Notes under the pieces: model-generated | The model's input: only the letters and a program-made list of their open reading frames with translations | Told to the model about the DNA's origin: nothing | The model's database searches: none | Position numbers and translations under genes: made by a program | Part shown: positions 38,421 through 51,600 of the stretch, one piece after another | How the letters are laid out: every line of letters begins with the position of its first letter | Position numbering within the stretch: position 1 is the first letter of the stretch | From: Homalodisca vitripennis | Lineage: Eukaryota > Arthropoda > Insecta > Hemiptera > Cicadellidae | Direction of reading: 5' to 3' | DNA: 64,000 nt | NCBI RefSeq assembly: GCF_021130785.1 | Contig: NC_060213.1 | Coordinates: 99,440,501 to 99,504,500, forward strand

Positions 38421-38635
38421 ACCACTCGAGGAGCTGTGGTAATATTTTTCTGTCTGCCTGTTTATTTACCTGCCTTCATTTTTATCTGTCGGCATGTTAT
38501 CTGAAGAACGAATTGAAGTTATACTATATATGAGAAACTGTAATTTCAATGATGGTGCATGTCACTCGTGGGATTTGGCTGAGTAATAGTGAATATGTTT
38601 ACACTAATCTTGTGGTTAACCATTCTGGAAACTAG
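38421..38635 (-). repeat. Dispersed repeat R, near full length
   Basis: Minus-strand order: CTAGTTTCCAGAATGGTTAA, CCACAAGATTAGTGTAAACA, ACTCAGCCAAATCCCACGAG, TGACATGCACCATCATTGAA, TTCGTTCTTCAGATAACATG, a duplicated GACAG/CAGGCAGACAG block and CTCCTCGAGTGGT. Together with the copy at 6.6 kb it defines the 5' boundary. Confidence 0.75.
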
Positions 38636-39944
38636 AAATCATAGAAGAAATTAGATTGTATACAGAATGATTACAATCATATGAAACTTTAATATGGTGG
38701 ATTGGTTGGTAAGAGATTCATGACATTCAATCTCGCCCTTCGATACTCCTTTGTATTAGTTTATTTGTATATAAACTAGTTAGAGTTGGATGATGGCGTA
38801 TGTTTTAATGGGGTTTTGGCTGATATCTAAGCGTAAAAATTAGGAGCAATATCTGGAGAATAAATTTTTATTATTATTTACTTGTTTTTGTAACTTATCA
38901 CCGTGTTATTATTATTTATCATTTTATCATATATTTATTATTGTTATTTATTAATTTAATACCATATTTATGTTTTTTTTTTTTCAAATATATTTTTACT
39001 GTTTAAGTAGTAAACATAAATTACCTATTTTCTATTCTAATTTAATACAATACGATTATATTTATAAATCTTGTTTTCCTATTATTGTACGTTGGGTTTG
39101 TCGTTGGAAGTGAAATAAATAAATAGTTAATGTCAATTGTAGAATGCAAGATGAGGTTTTGTCTATTATATTTTGGATGATGCTTTTCCAGTTACGGCCA
39201 ACAGTTCAACACTTCCATTGAATCATTTTTAACAGTTTTTGTATATTAAAATATATCAAGTGGTTCGGCTAAAATAAAGACGTATGCAGCTTAATTTTTT
39301 CTGGTCTTGGCAAAGAGTTTTATAATGTAATATAGTTTGCCATTGTTCAAGTTTTGGCAGAGTTACGATTGCCAAATGGGTTTTGAGAATACGTGACGAG
39401 AATCTATATTGGTCAAATTCAACGGTATTGGAAATGAAAGGAAATAGTTACAAGATATAGGTTATGGGAAATGGTGTAAAGCTGGATAAATCGTTGTTCC
39501 TATATGTTGTAGGTGTTATTATGAAGCACGTGCCCTGGAATATAAACTTTTATATTGTGATACAGCAGATCAATTCCGTAGCTTGCTTTTTCTGACGATG
39601 TTATACTATTGTCTGATCGGAGTCAGTTCTATATTTATAAGATAGAAGGCCCTCAATTATTGTTTCAGTGATTAAATCTATAGAGCTCCTGTCGTCTTTC
39701 AGTTTTTAGCGGATCCTACAGAATTCTTCATACTGAGTTTACATTAATGATAGGATTCATAAGGTATGCTTAATTTTAAATGTGTTATCTCGATTGAGAA
39801 ACTTATTGGTTACTCATACATATATTTCTGTTGAAGTGGTATGCTTAACAACCCCAATGCACTGTAACCTGAGGGTTTTTGTGCTCATAATCACACATTA
39901 CATTGGTAACATATTGGTTGTATATGAAACAACCAAGACCAAAA
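38636..39944. other. AT-rich DNA, no gene seen
   Basis: No supported feature. A T-rich stretch runs through 38860-39080. Confidence 0.5.
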
Positions 39945-40010
39945 ACTTTTGTCAGAAAATGTTTAATATATATATATATATATATATATTAAATATTTTC
40001 TGACAAAAGT
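39945..40010. repeat. 66-bp near-perfect palindrome with TA core
   Basis: ACTTTTGTCAGAAAATGTTT starting at 39945 is mirrored by AAATATTTTCTGACAAAAGT ending at 40010, joined through a run of TA units. The arms differ at about one position. A second TA run follows directly. Confidence 0.9.
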
Positions 40011-40036
40011 TATATATATATATATATATATATATA
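40011..40036. repeat. TA microsatellite
   Basis: A TA dinucleotide run abutting the palindrome. It probably expanded from the same core. Confidence 0.9.
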
Positions 40037-41731
40037 CATTATTTTCAATATGGCAATCACTAAATATTTAAGACACATATTGCCTAACTTCCTGTCTACA
40101 TTTAGTGTATTTGGTTCTGAATATTTTGCTGGTTCTGAAGTTAACTATGTGGGCAATACAATCTGAACTTTCGGTATAGTTGTCAAAAAAAAACGCCCAC
40201 TGCAAGCACTCCTTTACACAATATCTCTTCATTCGTGTCCACTTCAGCCTTCAATATCTACCTAATATGTGTAGACCAGTGCGCTATTGAATCTAAACAT
40301 AAATAGTTGTTATGTCGTATTTAATGGTGACAAATAATATACCATCTAATAAAGCTTCTTCACGTCAAGCTGAAAAGCGATTTAGAATTAATTATCATGC
40401 AATTTGCAGCAGTTATTATTCATACCAATCTTGCGATACTTCCTAAGGTTTAAATATGTATAAAGATAAGTGACGTATAAAACGACAACATACGTTACTA
40501 TTGAAGTAACGACTACTTCAAACATTACTCTACGACATACAACAAACGTAGTATCAAATGTTAGCTGCATATATATCGTACTAGTTTTTAATGTCCTTTT
40601 TAAAAAAGCATTAAAAGGGAGACTGTATGTATTATTAAAACCTAACCATCTTGATTATTTTCAATATATTGATTTTGGAGAGGAAAAATTTAATACAAAT
40701 AATTTGGTTTATATTTAGGTTTCAAAGAGGTAGCCATAAAACTATAGGTATAGTTATATCAGGTAGTGGGGTAAATAAGGAACACAGCTTTTAGTATGTT
40801 ATCATGTTAATTAAAACAATTGTCCTCATTATAAGTTGTTGTATATCTCGTAGTACGGTTTAACAATTAAACTATAAAAAGTTTATTGAAGCTTAGAATG
40901 ACATTGGAAAATGCGAGAGAACAAACGATTACTACTGTAACCCTTAACTGGTTCCAATCAAACCTTGCCGACTACATTTAACAGCGTCTTAACAATTCCC
41001 TTAGCCATCTGCATTCAATTTAAAGTTTTCTTATTAGTGTTTTGTATTATTTACAGACAACATCATATAAAACTTACCCTTCTACCAGATGTGGCATAGT
41101 GTATACTGATTAAAATACTATACATGGCGATGTGACTGTGAAAAATTTTAATATGCTAATCAATCTGTACATCATAATTTTTCGGTTCATACCACGTTGA
41201 TAGATTGCTTAATAAAGTTACATTATTTAAGTATTTGGGCCTCACCGTGAAGAACTATCTTTGACAACAGATGTTAAACCAAAAACTGCCAATAATAAGC
41301 AGTCGTCTTTATAGGCGAGTTGGTATGAGGAAATTTCTTCTCATTGGTCGATTCAGTTTACACATATTTCAAATTTGTATATCATTTTACGCTATCTACT
41401 TTCCTGTTGTCATTTTCGTTCTTGAATATTTCTATGCAGTTTGGAAGAATTTGACATTAGTTATAGCAGTGGTCTTGTAATCCTGAGTTAGAATAAATCC
41501 ATGGTTTGTATATCTCGAGTAACGGTAGCGCTATCCAGGCATAATAGTAACAGTTTTTTTTTTAGTTTTACGTCACTGCGTGAAAAAAGGGTCTCTTCTT
41601 TTAACAAGCAAATACCATTTGACTTAACTTCTTTTCCAAGAATTTAGGAGGATAAAAGAGGTTGGACTTTGTTTATAAATATCTCGGTTGTCTGATGACA
41701 CATGTTAAGCCAGGCATTGGTTATAAAATAT
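40037..41731. other. AT-rich DNA, no gene seen
   Basis: No supported gene. The threonine-rich plus frame at 40470-40718 has no recognised motif. Confidence 0.5.
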
Positions 41732-41920
41732 TGTTCACTCAGCGATTCACTCGAGCGTCTGTACGCACGATAACTTTCTAACGTGGTTACCTACAGTGAA
41801 ACTCATATATCTACTAACTTTACGTGGGCATTTAAAGCGGTATGCATCAGTCCCTTGGACTTTTATTTCTGCCAGTAAACATTTGACACTGATTATCATT
41901 GGTCTTACAGGTGACCATAT
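41732..41920 (-). repeat. Dispersed repeat R, diverged full-length copy
   Basis: The minus strand starts ATATGGTCACCTGTAAGACC then AATGATAATCAGTG, like the R 5' end, and finishes CGCTCGAGTGAATCGCTGAG. The middle contains AAAGTTATCGTGCGTACAGA, matching the ATATCGTGCAGACAG block. Other parts are diverged. Confidence 0.6.
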
Positions 41921-44100
41921 AGAACGATGGACGCTAACTTAGTTAGTTTGTTATTTTCACTTCTAAAATAACTCTGCATATATGTTAGAAGTAAAAATAA
42001 CAAAAAGAAAGCAAGTAAGCAGTATTGTGAACGTTCATCGTATGATATTTAGAGTACCTAATAACATATGCGATGTACCTACTTTCTTGTATTGATTTGT
42101 TTTATACAAATTGTAACTATTAATTTAAGCTTCAGAGCAAGCTAAACAATAAAATGGTCTTTTCTGTCTTACTTGGCAGTCCTACTTGACATGTGATATT
42201 CGCACGTTTAATATGTGGAATAGTTTCTTTAAGAATCTCGTGATCATTAATTTTGTCTTAATGTTTATTGCAATATTATAGTGGAGAGTAGGTGGTCCTT
42301 AGCGAATTTATATTCCTTTATCGGTTATTAAAACATGTCAACGGTGTATGAAAACACTTCCCTGGCAATATAAATTTCCTATGAACCAAAAGTGGCGATT
42401 TATAATACTTTAGTATTTTATGTGTAATATAAATGTAGGGCTGAAAACATTATTTAAGAGTTCTCTTCAAAAATATTTCTTTAAAACTCCTAATTTAACA
42501 ATATTTACAAATGTATAATACAATGAACAAAATAATTATTAATTTCTATCATAATAAAAATTGACTTGTTGTCAAATGGATGGTGATTATGGGGAGGATG
42601 TATAGATAGGGGAACAAATGGAAGCTTTTGTAAAATACATTTTTAATAGTGTTCTAGCATCTCAGAAAGATTGATTTTGTAGAGAAATACTTCAAATATT
42701 TTACAATGTTTTACGTTTTTTGAATGGGCACACGTTTTTCCTCATGAGTGTTTTTATAAGTCTAATATAGTGTCCCTTACACGAAGGGAATATCTCTTAC
42801 CACTTCAAAAATAATAAATGTTTTCCACAGTATGGTGATTTTTAAATTTATTTACTTGCTTTTGATGACACAAAATTTTATAGTCCAGGTGCCTCTGATG
42901 TCGAAGTGATGCAACGATTTCGTTTATAGCTTTAAAGACGGACGCTGACTCCAGATTCCTGGACTTAAGTCTGTAACAATGTCAAATTTTAGACGCATCA
43001 CAAATCGTAAAGTTAAATGGAGCTGAACCGAACATTCATATAAATCAAAACCCTTCCTAACATGTTTATAATGAAATTTCGCAGTACGTTTATAGTATGT
43101 ACCCAGTGATTATAAACATCCCAATCACAAGATCAATAAACAATATCAATTTATTGAGTATTTGGCTAATCTTCCCAACCATTATTTCTATATAACTTCT
43201 TAGCACTAATTATGGATACTGTTCATGATGTCAGATTATATTATTGGATGTATACTGATGAATTCACAAAATTCATTTGGTACAGGAAGGTCAATAAAGG
43301 CCAACCGTTAATTATACAGGCCAATCAATTTGTTTGCGTAAAGTAGTAACTAAAACCTAAATAGGAATTCAAACTATTTAAAAAAAATATTTTTTCGCAA
43401 ACTTAGACCTTTATGCATATATGTAATATTACAATCCTTGTACAACAGTTACAAACTCTCCAGCAGAAGCTTCGGACCGGGGTTTCGGTAATATTCGTTC
43501 ATCATCTACCTTTGGGATGTTCGTATGTAAGGAACATATATTGTTTAAGAGGAAGCCAACTAACATACTATTCTAGCAGCTGCCTATCCTTCATGTATGT
43601 TGCCAATTTTAAATGCACGAGTGATTAGTTCGTTTGGTAGGGTCGTGGTTCTGGGTATACATTTGATAAATTCTGTATCTAAAGTGCTTTTAATATTCTC
43701 ATTAAAATTTAAATACAATGCTTGATGTTGCGTTTATTATTTTCCTGGACTATTATTACACGAAGGAATCTGTATATGTTAGTTGCAACTTGTATTGTAG
43801 ATCAGATTTTAAACTAAAACAAACCATCAGGTGAGCATGAAAACAACTGTAAAGAAAAGAATTCCTACGAAAACAAATTTAAAAAATTATAATTTCTTTC
43901 CAAGCTGTTTAAACTTTTGTCACCATTTAGGTACATTGTAGTCTAGATGCATAAAGAGAGGTATTATGAAAAGAAACAACGACAGTGGAGACCGAAATGG
44001 AAGGGGGAACGAGTTTTAATTCCGCAAACAGAAAGAAGGATCCCTGGAGTTACGGTATCAATTGCGGACTCATCTCGGACCAGATTATAATATGTGTTGG
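41921..44100. other. AT-rich DNA, no gene seen
   Basis: No supported feature. The frames around 43413-43628 carry no recognisable domain. Confidence 0.5.
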
Positions 44101-44326
44101 GAGGATAACAACATAACGGGGTAGTTGTGCAGTCCACCCTCCACCCCACCCCTCGTCCTCCTCCGTGCCCGGCTCCTGCACAGAATCAATGAAATCTCTC
44201 TGAGAGCGGTGACGGTGGGGGTGGGTGTGTGTCGACGTCTGGACCACTCTCTCAGTGGTGATGTGCTCTAGCCCGCTTGTGGAATACTCTGTACACAGCC
44301 CACTGTCATCACGAACTATGGTGAGT
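44101..44326 (+). promoter_or_regulatory. Candidate promoter / first exon (plus strand)
   Basis: This is the most GC-rich stretch of the window, with a C-rich tract (44140-44175) and a G-rich tract (44210-44232). CTCTCTGAGAG at 44195-44205 is a palindromic GAGA-type motif. It ends in GAACTATG/GTGAGT, where the start codon (44318-44320) lies exactly on a consensus splice donor. A first exon ending right after the ATG is a known arrangement, but here it is only a motif match. The minus-strand frames of 61-65 codons over the same bases are proline/histidine-rich and I do not take them as genes. Confidence 0.3.
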
Positions 44327-44815
44327 TGTATAATGCAATAAACTTATCGACAACATATACATTTAAGCTGAAATCTCATTCTGGGTTCCATATTCTATTT
44401 GGGATTATATCTAGGTTGAATATCCTTTGTATTCGTAGCTAAGCTATCACTAGGCTGAGGCATGTTTATGCAAATTGCCACATGAAATATAAATACAATG
44501 TTTCTTCTGTTTCTTAGTACTAAAAAGGTGGGGAACTAATATTTTATCCTAATGAAATACAATATCTCCGATATTAACTCAATTGGAACGTATTGAAATG
44601 AACGCGAATTAAGTTTTGATAGAATAATATTTGCTATCACCAAATTGTTAATAATCGAAATATTGAGGAGGTAACCGTTTAAATTTGATATGTAAATCAT
44701 GAAATGATTACTTGTAGAGATATATTTTTTTGTAAATTTAAATTAACAAAATTTGTCATCTGTTACATATTAAGGATAATTAATTCCCATAGCCATATAA
44801 GCTACACAATATCGT

Positions 44816-44816
<1 letters not shown>
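44327..44816. other. AT-rich DNA, no gene seen
   Basis: No supported feature. Confidence 0.5.
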
Positions 44817-44851
<35 letters not shown>

Positions 44852-44888
44852 GTGTATATATATATATATATATATACGTATGTATATA
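44817..44888. repeat. Interrupted TA microsatellite
   Basis: TA units with occasional G substitutions (TATATG, TGTGTA). The 69-codon plus frame running into it is an artefact. Confidence 0.93.
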
Positions 44889-47800
44889 TTATTTTTATTT
44901 TTTTACTGATTGAAAAATATTTTTAACATTAAGTTACAAAAGGGTTGTGTTTTTTTAGTTTATCTTTTCAAATTATTTGAACTGACATTAACCAAAACCA
45001 ATTTGCCTAGCTTTAGCACACCTTAAGAGAGTTTAAATTTTTATTCCTCACTTGTCATCGAAGTTCCTATGACAATGAATGGAATTGCTAGAAGCGTAAT
45101 GATTTACTAACATTTATAGCGTTTAAATAACATTATTTTATTTATCACGATTTCAGATTTTGTTATAAATAAACACAATCGCAGCTAACATTATCATTTA
45201 TGTGTTACAATCGATTTTCCTTTGTAATGTTTAATTTTAACCAAGTTACTCAAATTCAAATATGACATAATAAAAATTTATTTCAAATGGATGAGACATA
45301 TAAAAATGCATAGCTCCACGAGTACTTTTAGACATTCGAAGCAGACTCTAGGAATTTTGGTATGACTTTTTCTATATGAAGTATCTATATGAAATAACTT
45401 ATCTTGTGTTAATAAAATATACATAAAATAAACATAAAATACTTAAATATAAGCCATATTTAGTAATATAATATGGCCTAGGTCATTTCCTTTGTATTAA
45501 TATTAACGTATTGAAAAAACATACATTAAATCATTTGTTTATTACAAATCATGTCACTAGCTAAAGTTAAATTAAGTAAGTACTGCAAACAATTCCCATT
45601 AAACTGTTCAACCGTTTTATTTGGGACTAATTGCGTAACATCTCCATTTAAAATGCTTGTCATACCTGTTGGACTGATAAAAGGATCTTCTTTTTTATGT
45701 CAAGCAAGTTTTCTTTGAGGATATAAATTTGGAACAAATTATTCCAACTAAAAACAGATTGTATTGTCTTAATTTCTTGCTATTCTATTTGAGAGTGAGA
45801 TCACACTTTGATAATTATAGAACCGTAGTCGTCTAAGATTTCAAGTTTTAGCGCCAGAAAATCCGGATAGTGTTCATAATAGTACATTTATATTGATAAA
45901 ATAGTACGTTTTTTAAAATTTTGGAACCTTCTAAAGAAAGGGGTATATTTTTTAAAGTTGTTATAGTAATTTATCACCAGTTATTTCATGAAAACTTTAA
46001 GAATTACATATTTTTTGGCATGGTGTTGAAGAAAATAATTTGTTCTTCAATTAAAGATCACTTTTCGTATTATACTTTTTATTCATTCCTTCCAGTAATA
46101 TTTTATTTACATACTTTAGAAGTTCATATCCATACATATGATTGCCTTTAATAGGGCTGATTTGAACATTTCTTAAATGATGATTTTTATTGATTTACTA
46201 CTTAAAAAATTTGCTTCTTGTTAAATAATAAAAATGTTTATTGTGTCTGTCTTTAAGACCTAAAACCCTATTTAACCACCTTGAATGTAATGAGATAAAC
46301 ATATTATATGCTTAATATTACAGAGTAATATGCAGCTTTTAATGTATATGTCACAGCTTATATTAGTAACAAAAAATTTTAATATTTACATGAGATTCTG
46401 AATTTTCCCAAAAACGGTCTTGTTTCATCATTTACGCGTTTATTCAATTTGAATTTTAATAATTTCATTTTACTTTTTTAAATCTCAAGACATATTCAAC
46501 TAAAATCCACAATAGATTGCTTAACAAAAAAGAAACCATTAATATTTCAATAATACTGGGATAATTATCATGCAAATATAAACATGTGTATATTTATGCG
46601 AGTTCAGGGATTGACATAAGGAAACGGTTATGGTTTCTCACTTTCAGTCTCCAACCTTTTTCCAGTACTTTTACATGGCAACTACTTAAATACCAGATCT
46701 CATCAATCACCATACCATAAAATCTTGTAGCACTTTATGTTATTCAATAAAATACTACATTAGAGATATGTACATTTTTTTGTATCATTTGATTTTAGGA
46801 TTCCACATAATATTAGTCTACGATACGAAGCGCAGAACTCTCAAAACAATTCTAAATAAGTACCACTCAATTTGGCAGATTGATTAGTTCACTTCCAGAA
46901 ATTCGCCAAGTAACTTATGTCCTGTGACGTCCAGCCTCAAACCCTTGGGAATTTCCCATAGCACCTGCTGAAATATTAGGATCTTCCCAACCAAATACCA
47001 TAAACCACTACAGTAATTTACGGTAGCCATGGTTTTGTTTCTATTTTCTTGCTTTTCAAACCAGTTGTTTCAAAAACTCGTATGAATACCATAAAAATTG
47101 GCTTACACATGCCAATACTACCTAATACATTTATACTAAGAAGCGGTAATTACTTGTATCACATTGTAGGCCTACCTAAATATTTGGGTATTAATAAATA
47201 TTTTGAATTACTCATTCACGTACCAAGAAATAGTCAATGGTTGTTCAAAGGGACATACTCAGAAACAGTTTGGCGCTCAGACAGCATCGCTTTGATCAAT
47301 TGTCTTTTAAATATAAACGTGTCATCAGGCATAGTTTGTAGTGGTTTTCTTCACTATTTATTTCATTGGTATTTTATTCTTGTAACTTATACACAAACAA
47401 CGTGTTAATCTTTTCTTAAATAAAACAATATAAGAATACATACCTCAAGCCAAATATTTTATGAGACTACGATATTCCCTTACTTTCTTTGTTGGCGTAC
47501 AGTTTTTTCAAACATTTCATTGTTAAAATATGTAAAAATATCAGTTAAACTAATCGTTTCATAACTTAAGAAATATAAGCAGTAATTTTATTTCTATAAA
47601 GAGGTAGGTCATAAAACCTATTTTAATTATCATATAATTTTTATGTCTTCTCTGAAATTTGTAGTAGAATTTTCAATACTATACAATGTTGGTACTTATT
47701 ATTAACAAAAGTAATCATAATACAACTTCATTCAACAGCAATAGAGATAAGAATGAAGTTTAACGATGATCAGTCGGCTGTTATTGTCATTGAACATTCG

Positions 47801-48210
47801 CTGTCTCTCTCGGTTGCAGCGCGTTGTACGAAAGGGTCTGGCATGTCTCAATCACTACGAGTTGGACGTAGACACTTCATTCCGAATCAAATACAGTTTT
47901 TCTGTCAGCTGTTATAGACAAAATATCATAATATATTAAAACGAAACTGAACTATGAACACGGTTCAACTACAAGTATCTGGTTTGACAACGAGTATAAT
48001 TTCAGTTTTACACAAGTTACAGAATACCTTGAATACCGTTATCAATTAGGGGTCACAACCCCCTAAAACTGCTGGATACGCCATGCATAAGCCACTAAAT
48101 TTTTGAAAGTTATGCAAAATTGTAAGGAAAAATTGTAATATACAATTAAGTTAAAAGTTATCTTTTATATACATTTCCCTTTAATTCAGACATTTAAAAA
48201 AGATAGAAGT
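44889..48210. other. AT-rich DNA; unrecognised 119-codon frame
   Basis: A plus frame at 47049-47408 gives 119 codons, with no domain I recognise. It could be chance. Near 47800-47935 a pyrimidine-rich tract ending TTGCAG precedes 37 open codons starting RVVRKGLACLNHYELD, which resembles a 3' splice site and exon but is unsupported otherwise. Confidence 0.3.
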
Positions 48211-48330
48211 ACTCTACACTGCGTGTCAAGTGACAGGCTTCGTCAAGGCTGCTTGCAAAGTTTCAAATCTGTTGCTCTTTTCATTCTTGAGGGTTCCTGT
48301 GGACAGATAGAGAGACGTACAGATAACCAT
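48211..48330 (+). repeat. Dispersed repeat R, end of one unit joined to the next
   Basis: TCAAGTGACAGGCTTCGTCA, the R 3' end, is followed directly by GCAAAGTTTCAAATCTGTTG, CTTGAGGGTTCCTGTGGACA and GATAGAGAG, which are middle blocks of a second unit. This is a head-to-tail junction. Confidence 0.65.
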
Positions 48331-48479
48331 AATAAAACAATTATTTAGACCATTGGAGAAGTCGTTCTTGTCCTTGTATAAATATATTTCTCATAAATTT
48401 TAAACTGTATATGATTGTACTTAGTTTTTTCAAAATGTATTTAATCTGAAATTTCACGTAGCTTTCATGCTTAGCCATA

Positions 48480-48680
48480 AATAAGACAAATTTAAAATAT
48501 TCGCTAACACTCAGCCAAAATCTATGGAGAGATATGTACCATCATGGAACTCAGATTTTCTCATATAAGAATGAAGCTTGATTCAAACTTACAGGTCAGT
48601 TCGTTTTTAAAATATCGTGTGGACAGTCAAATTAAGTTTTTACAGCCTCTCAAGTGACAGGCTTCTCTGACGCTCAGCCA
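48480..48680 (+). repeat. Dispersed repeat R, near full length
   Basis: It starts AATATTCGCTAACACTCAGC then CAAAATC, continues with TGTACCATCATGGAACTCAG, ACTTACAGGTCAGTTCGTTT and AATATCGTGTGGACAGTCAA, and ends CCTCTCAAGTGACAGGCTTC then TCTGACGCTCAGCC. The same GCTCAGCC motif lies at both ends, about 163 bp apart, as in a tandem unit. Confidence 0.8.
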
Positions 48681-51600
48681 GTAATTTGAAGTTTATAAAA
48701 ACAAAATGAAAGACTTGGGTTACTACTTTAAAACTAAAGATTTTGTTTCCTAATTTTATTACATAATTTTTACTTAGGTTTATTTTGATTTCTAATTTAA
48801 TTTTTTGTGCCTAATGTTGAATAACCTTTCCTGTAATTAGCAACACGAATGAAGATATTCTGGGACTAGAATATAACTTTTAGTGGCTCGATCTGGTAAA
48901 TAAGTTGGAAAACTTGCTAATTCCTTAAGGAGCATAATTGTTATAAAGGCAATGAACCTTGAATTATTATTTACTTTTGTTCCATGCTGTATTAAACATA
49001 TTCTCTCATGGTTAAGAACTTAAAACTTTGATAAAGTATAACACTTCCAAGCCATGTCTAAGCTTTGTGGTCATTTAGAGAAATCATAATCACTGCTTTC
49101 TATATTATCCCTGAGTTCCAAGAAATATATTCCACGTGTACTCCTACTAACGTGTCATCTCCATGGATTTAATAACGTAATTATTTTACCTAGCACTACT
49201 CTATACAATCATATTCCATGAACCCCTATTCCTACTTAACTTACTAAATGCTCATAATTGGGATAAGGGTCTTTTCAAAAGAGGCATTATCCGGAACAGA
49301 GGTGCTAAATACGCGATAAAACATCCCCTATCAACGTTTAGGTCTGCAATTTTAATTTAAGTAATTATACTTTATGGATTCTACCCATTCATGCTACTAT
49401 AATTTTGATCCCAATTTGTCTCATAATCGCACAACACAACATGTCAACAGTCACTCAAAGCCATTCCAAATAAAATACTTTTTGGCATCTCTGAGGTATA
49501 TTATAGAAAAATACATTTCAGCAACTTATTCCATCTCGTTGTTCATTCTTGTGTTTCAAAGAAATCCCAGAGTTATTTGGGGATCTCCTGTAGGAAAGCT
49601 GACCATAGCATTTCTGTGGTAATTTATACTAAAATTTCCAGCTCAACACACGATTTTATCTCGATGCTCCAGGATGGAGTCCGCGATAACGAAAAAAGGC
49701 TGTTCAGACCATTATTACCCGCAATGATAAACTCCCTAACATATATTACGCTAGAGATTGTCAAGATACCTACATATCGGAAACTTCTTCTGCTCCGTTC
49801 CCCATGCCGTTTCGAATATAACGTAAAGGAGCATCATATGAAGCTCTGATGTACATTGCCAGTTTCCCATAGCAACTATGAGGTATCATGTTCTCAAGCT
49901 TATGTAAGGTAATTTATGCTCATTGGCAGAAAATTACTTCACACCATCTTATTCCGTATTGTTTCTACATGGTACGTTCAAAAGGAACACAGTATCTGGA
50001 ATATTAATGGTGACAAGAAAGGCTCCCACATCAAATCTGAGGTAACATATGGTGAACCTGTTGATCTATACTGAAACCTGTCTCTATGCTCAATTAGGAA
50101 TTCCACTCTCTTTCCTCCGACAAGGACATTACTTGGACCATATGAACTTTATACTCTATACTTGGTTCGTTATACTTGATTATTCTTTATACTTGAACAA
50201 CGGTATGTTCCCTACCATCTGTGAGGATAATTTCACGTCGCCACTCATGCGTCTTCTTTATCCATCGCGTATTTCAAAGGATTCCTAAAGAACACTAATT
50301 AGGACCTTAATGTTGTCCAGGCAACTTCTAACAGCAACTCTGATGTAACTTACAGTAATTTATAAAATTTAAATTTCCGCATTCAGTGCTGTTTTTTATA
50401 TTTATTCCAATAGGGATGCCGTTCAAAGACCAAAGAGAAATTTTTTTTGTCACTTCTGAGCTAAAATGTAGTAATTTTGAAGAAATTATTATCTCCACAA
50501 TTTGCAATTCAGATCTTATATGTAATATTTTTTCAACTGATTTCCTGATTAAATACGGATGCCACTTTGAGGTAGCTCTAATAAGTTATAAAAAATATCA
50601 TCAAAATTGGATAGGTGGTTTCAGAATATTTGGTGGACGTACACGAAACAAAATATATAAAAAGGTATTGGTGTATAACTGCCCATCTTTTAAGTCGGTA
50701 TTTTTTCAAAATTGGATCAAAACTTCATAAAAAATGAACTAATGAGGTATATTCTTTTCTTACGAGAGATCTCAATCAATTGTACGCCATGGGGATATCA
50801 TCTAGAAACATTAGGAGATATCAGATAACATATAAAAAAGCCTTTTTACAATTTTTTCCAGTTTATTAGAGTGTTATTTTGGTTTATAAAGGTAACAACA
50901 AGATTAAAAATATCACACAAAAAATAAGAATAGTTATCGGCATCTTTATTGGAATATCCTATAACGCTCGGAAAACTAGTTTATGAAATAATTTCTGTAA
51001 AATCCCTGAAATTATCTTTAATTTCGAAACACATCGCAATTTACCATTCCTCAGTCTTAGATTCTTTTTTACTCCAAATTACTCGAAGAATACAAAATTT
51101 TATATCTAATAATGACAATCACAAATTTAATATAGACTAAGTTTAATAAAATTGGTTTCACCTGTTTGAAATTTTTGTGTTAGTTTTAAAAAAGATTTGC
51201 GTGTTGGACAAAAATATAATTTGACAGTCAGGAATTTGGAACATACCCTACATTAATACCGTGTTGTGATTTGTAACGTTGCCTAAAACTTCATTTAAGG
51301 TATGCACAGTAAAACTCAAATACTTGGATGAAATCCATCATGAATGCCAAGTTTGTAGACGATAGTTACTCGTAAATTAGAACTGAAAGGCAGTGGGAGG
51401 GGTGACTTCAAAACACGATCCCTGAATACTAAACGTCTGTTAAGTAGTTTACTGAAGTTTAAGTTTAAACTGGTTTTCCTCTTCTCCAATATCCTAAGTT
51501 AGCATTACTTAGTTCTTTTTCCTTTCAACTTTTTTACTAAACGTGTTTAACAAGTAAGCTACCGGGATATTTAAGGGTAATAAAATGCATTTGTGTAATT

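Noticed and set aside
43964..44247. Two overlapping minus frames rich in Pro, His and Trp
   Set aside because: They lie in the C-rich/G-rich tract, overlap each other in different frames and lack domains. A promoter island explains them better.
44704..44913. 69-codon plus frame
   Set aside because: More than a third of it is translated TA repeat.
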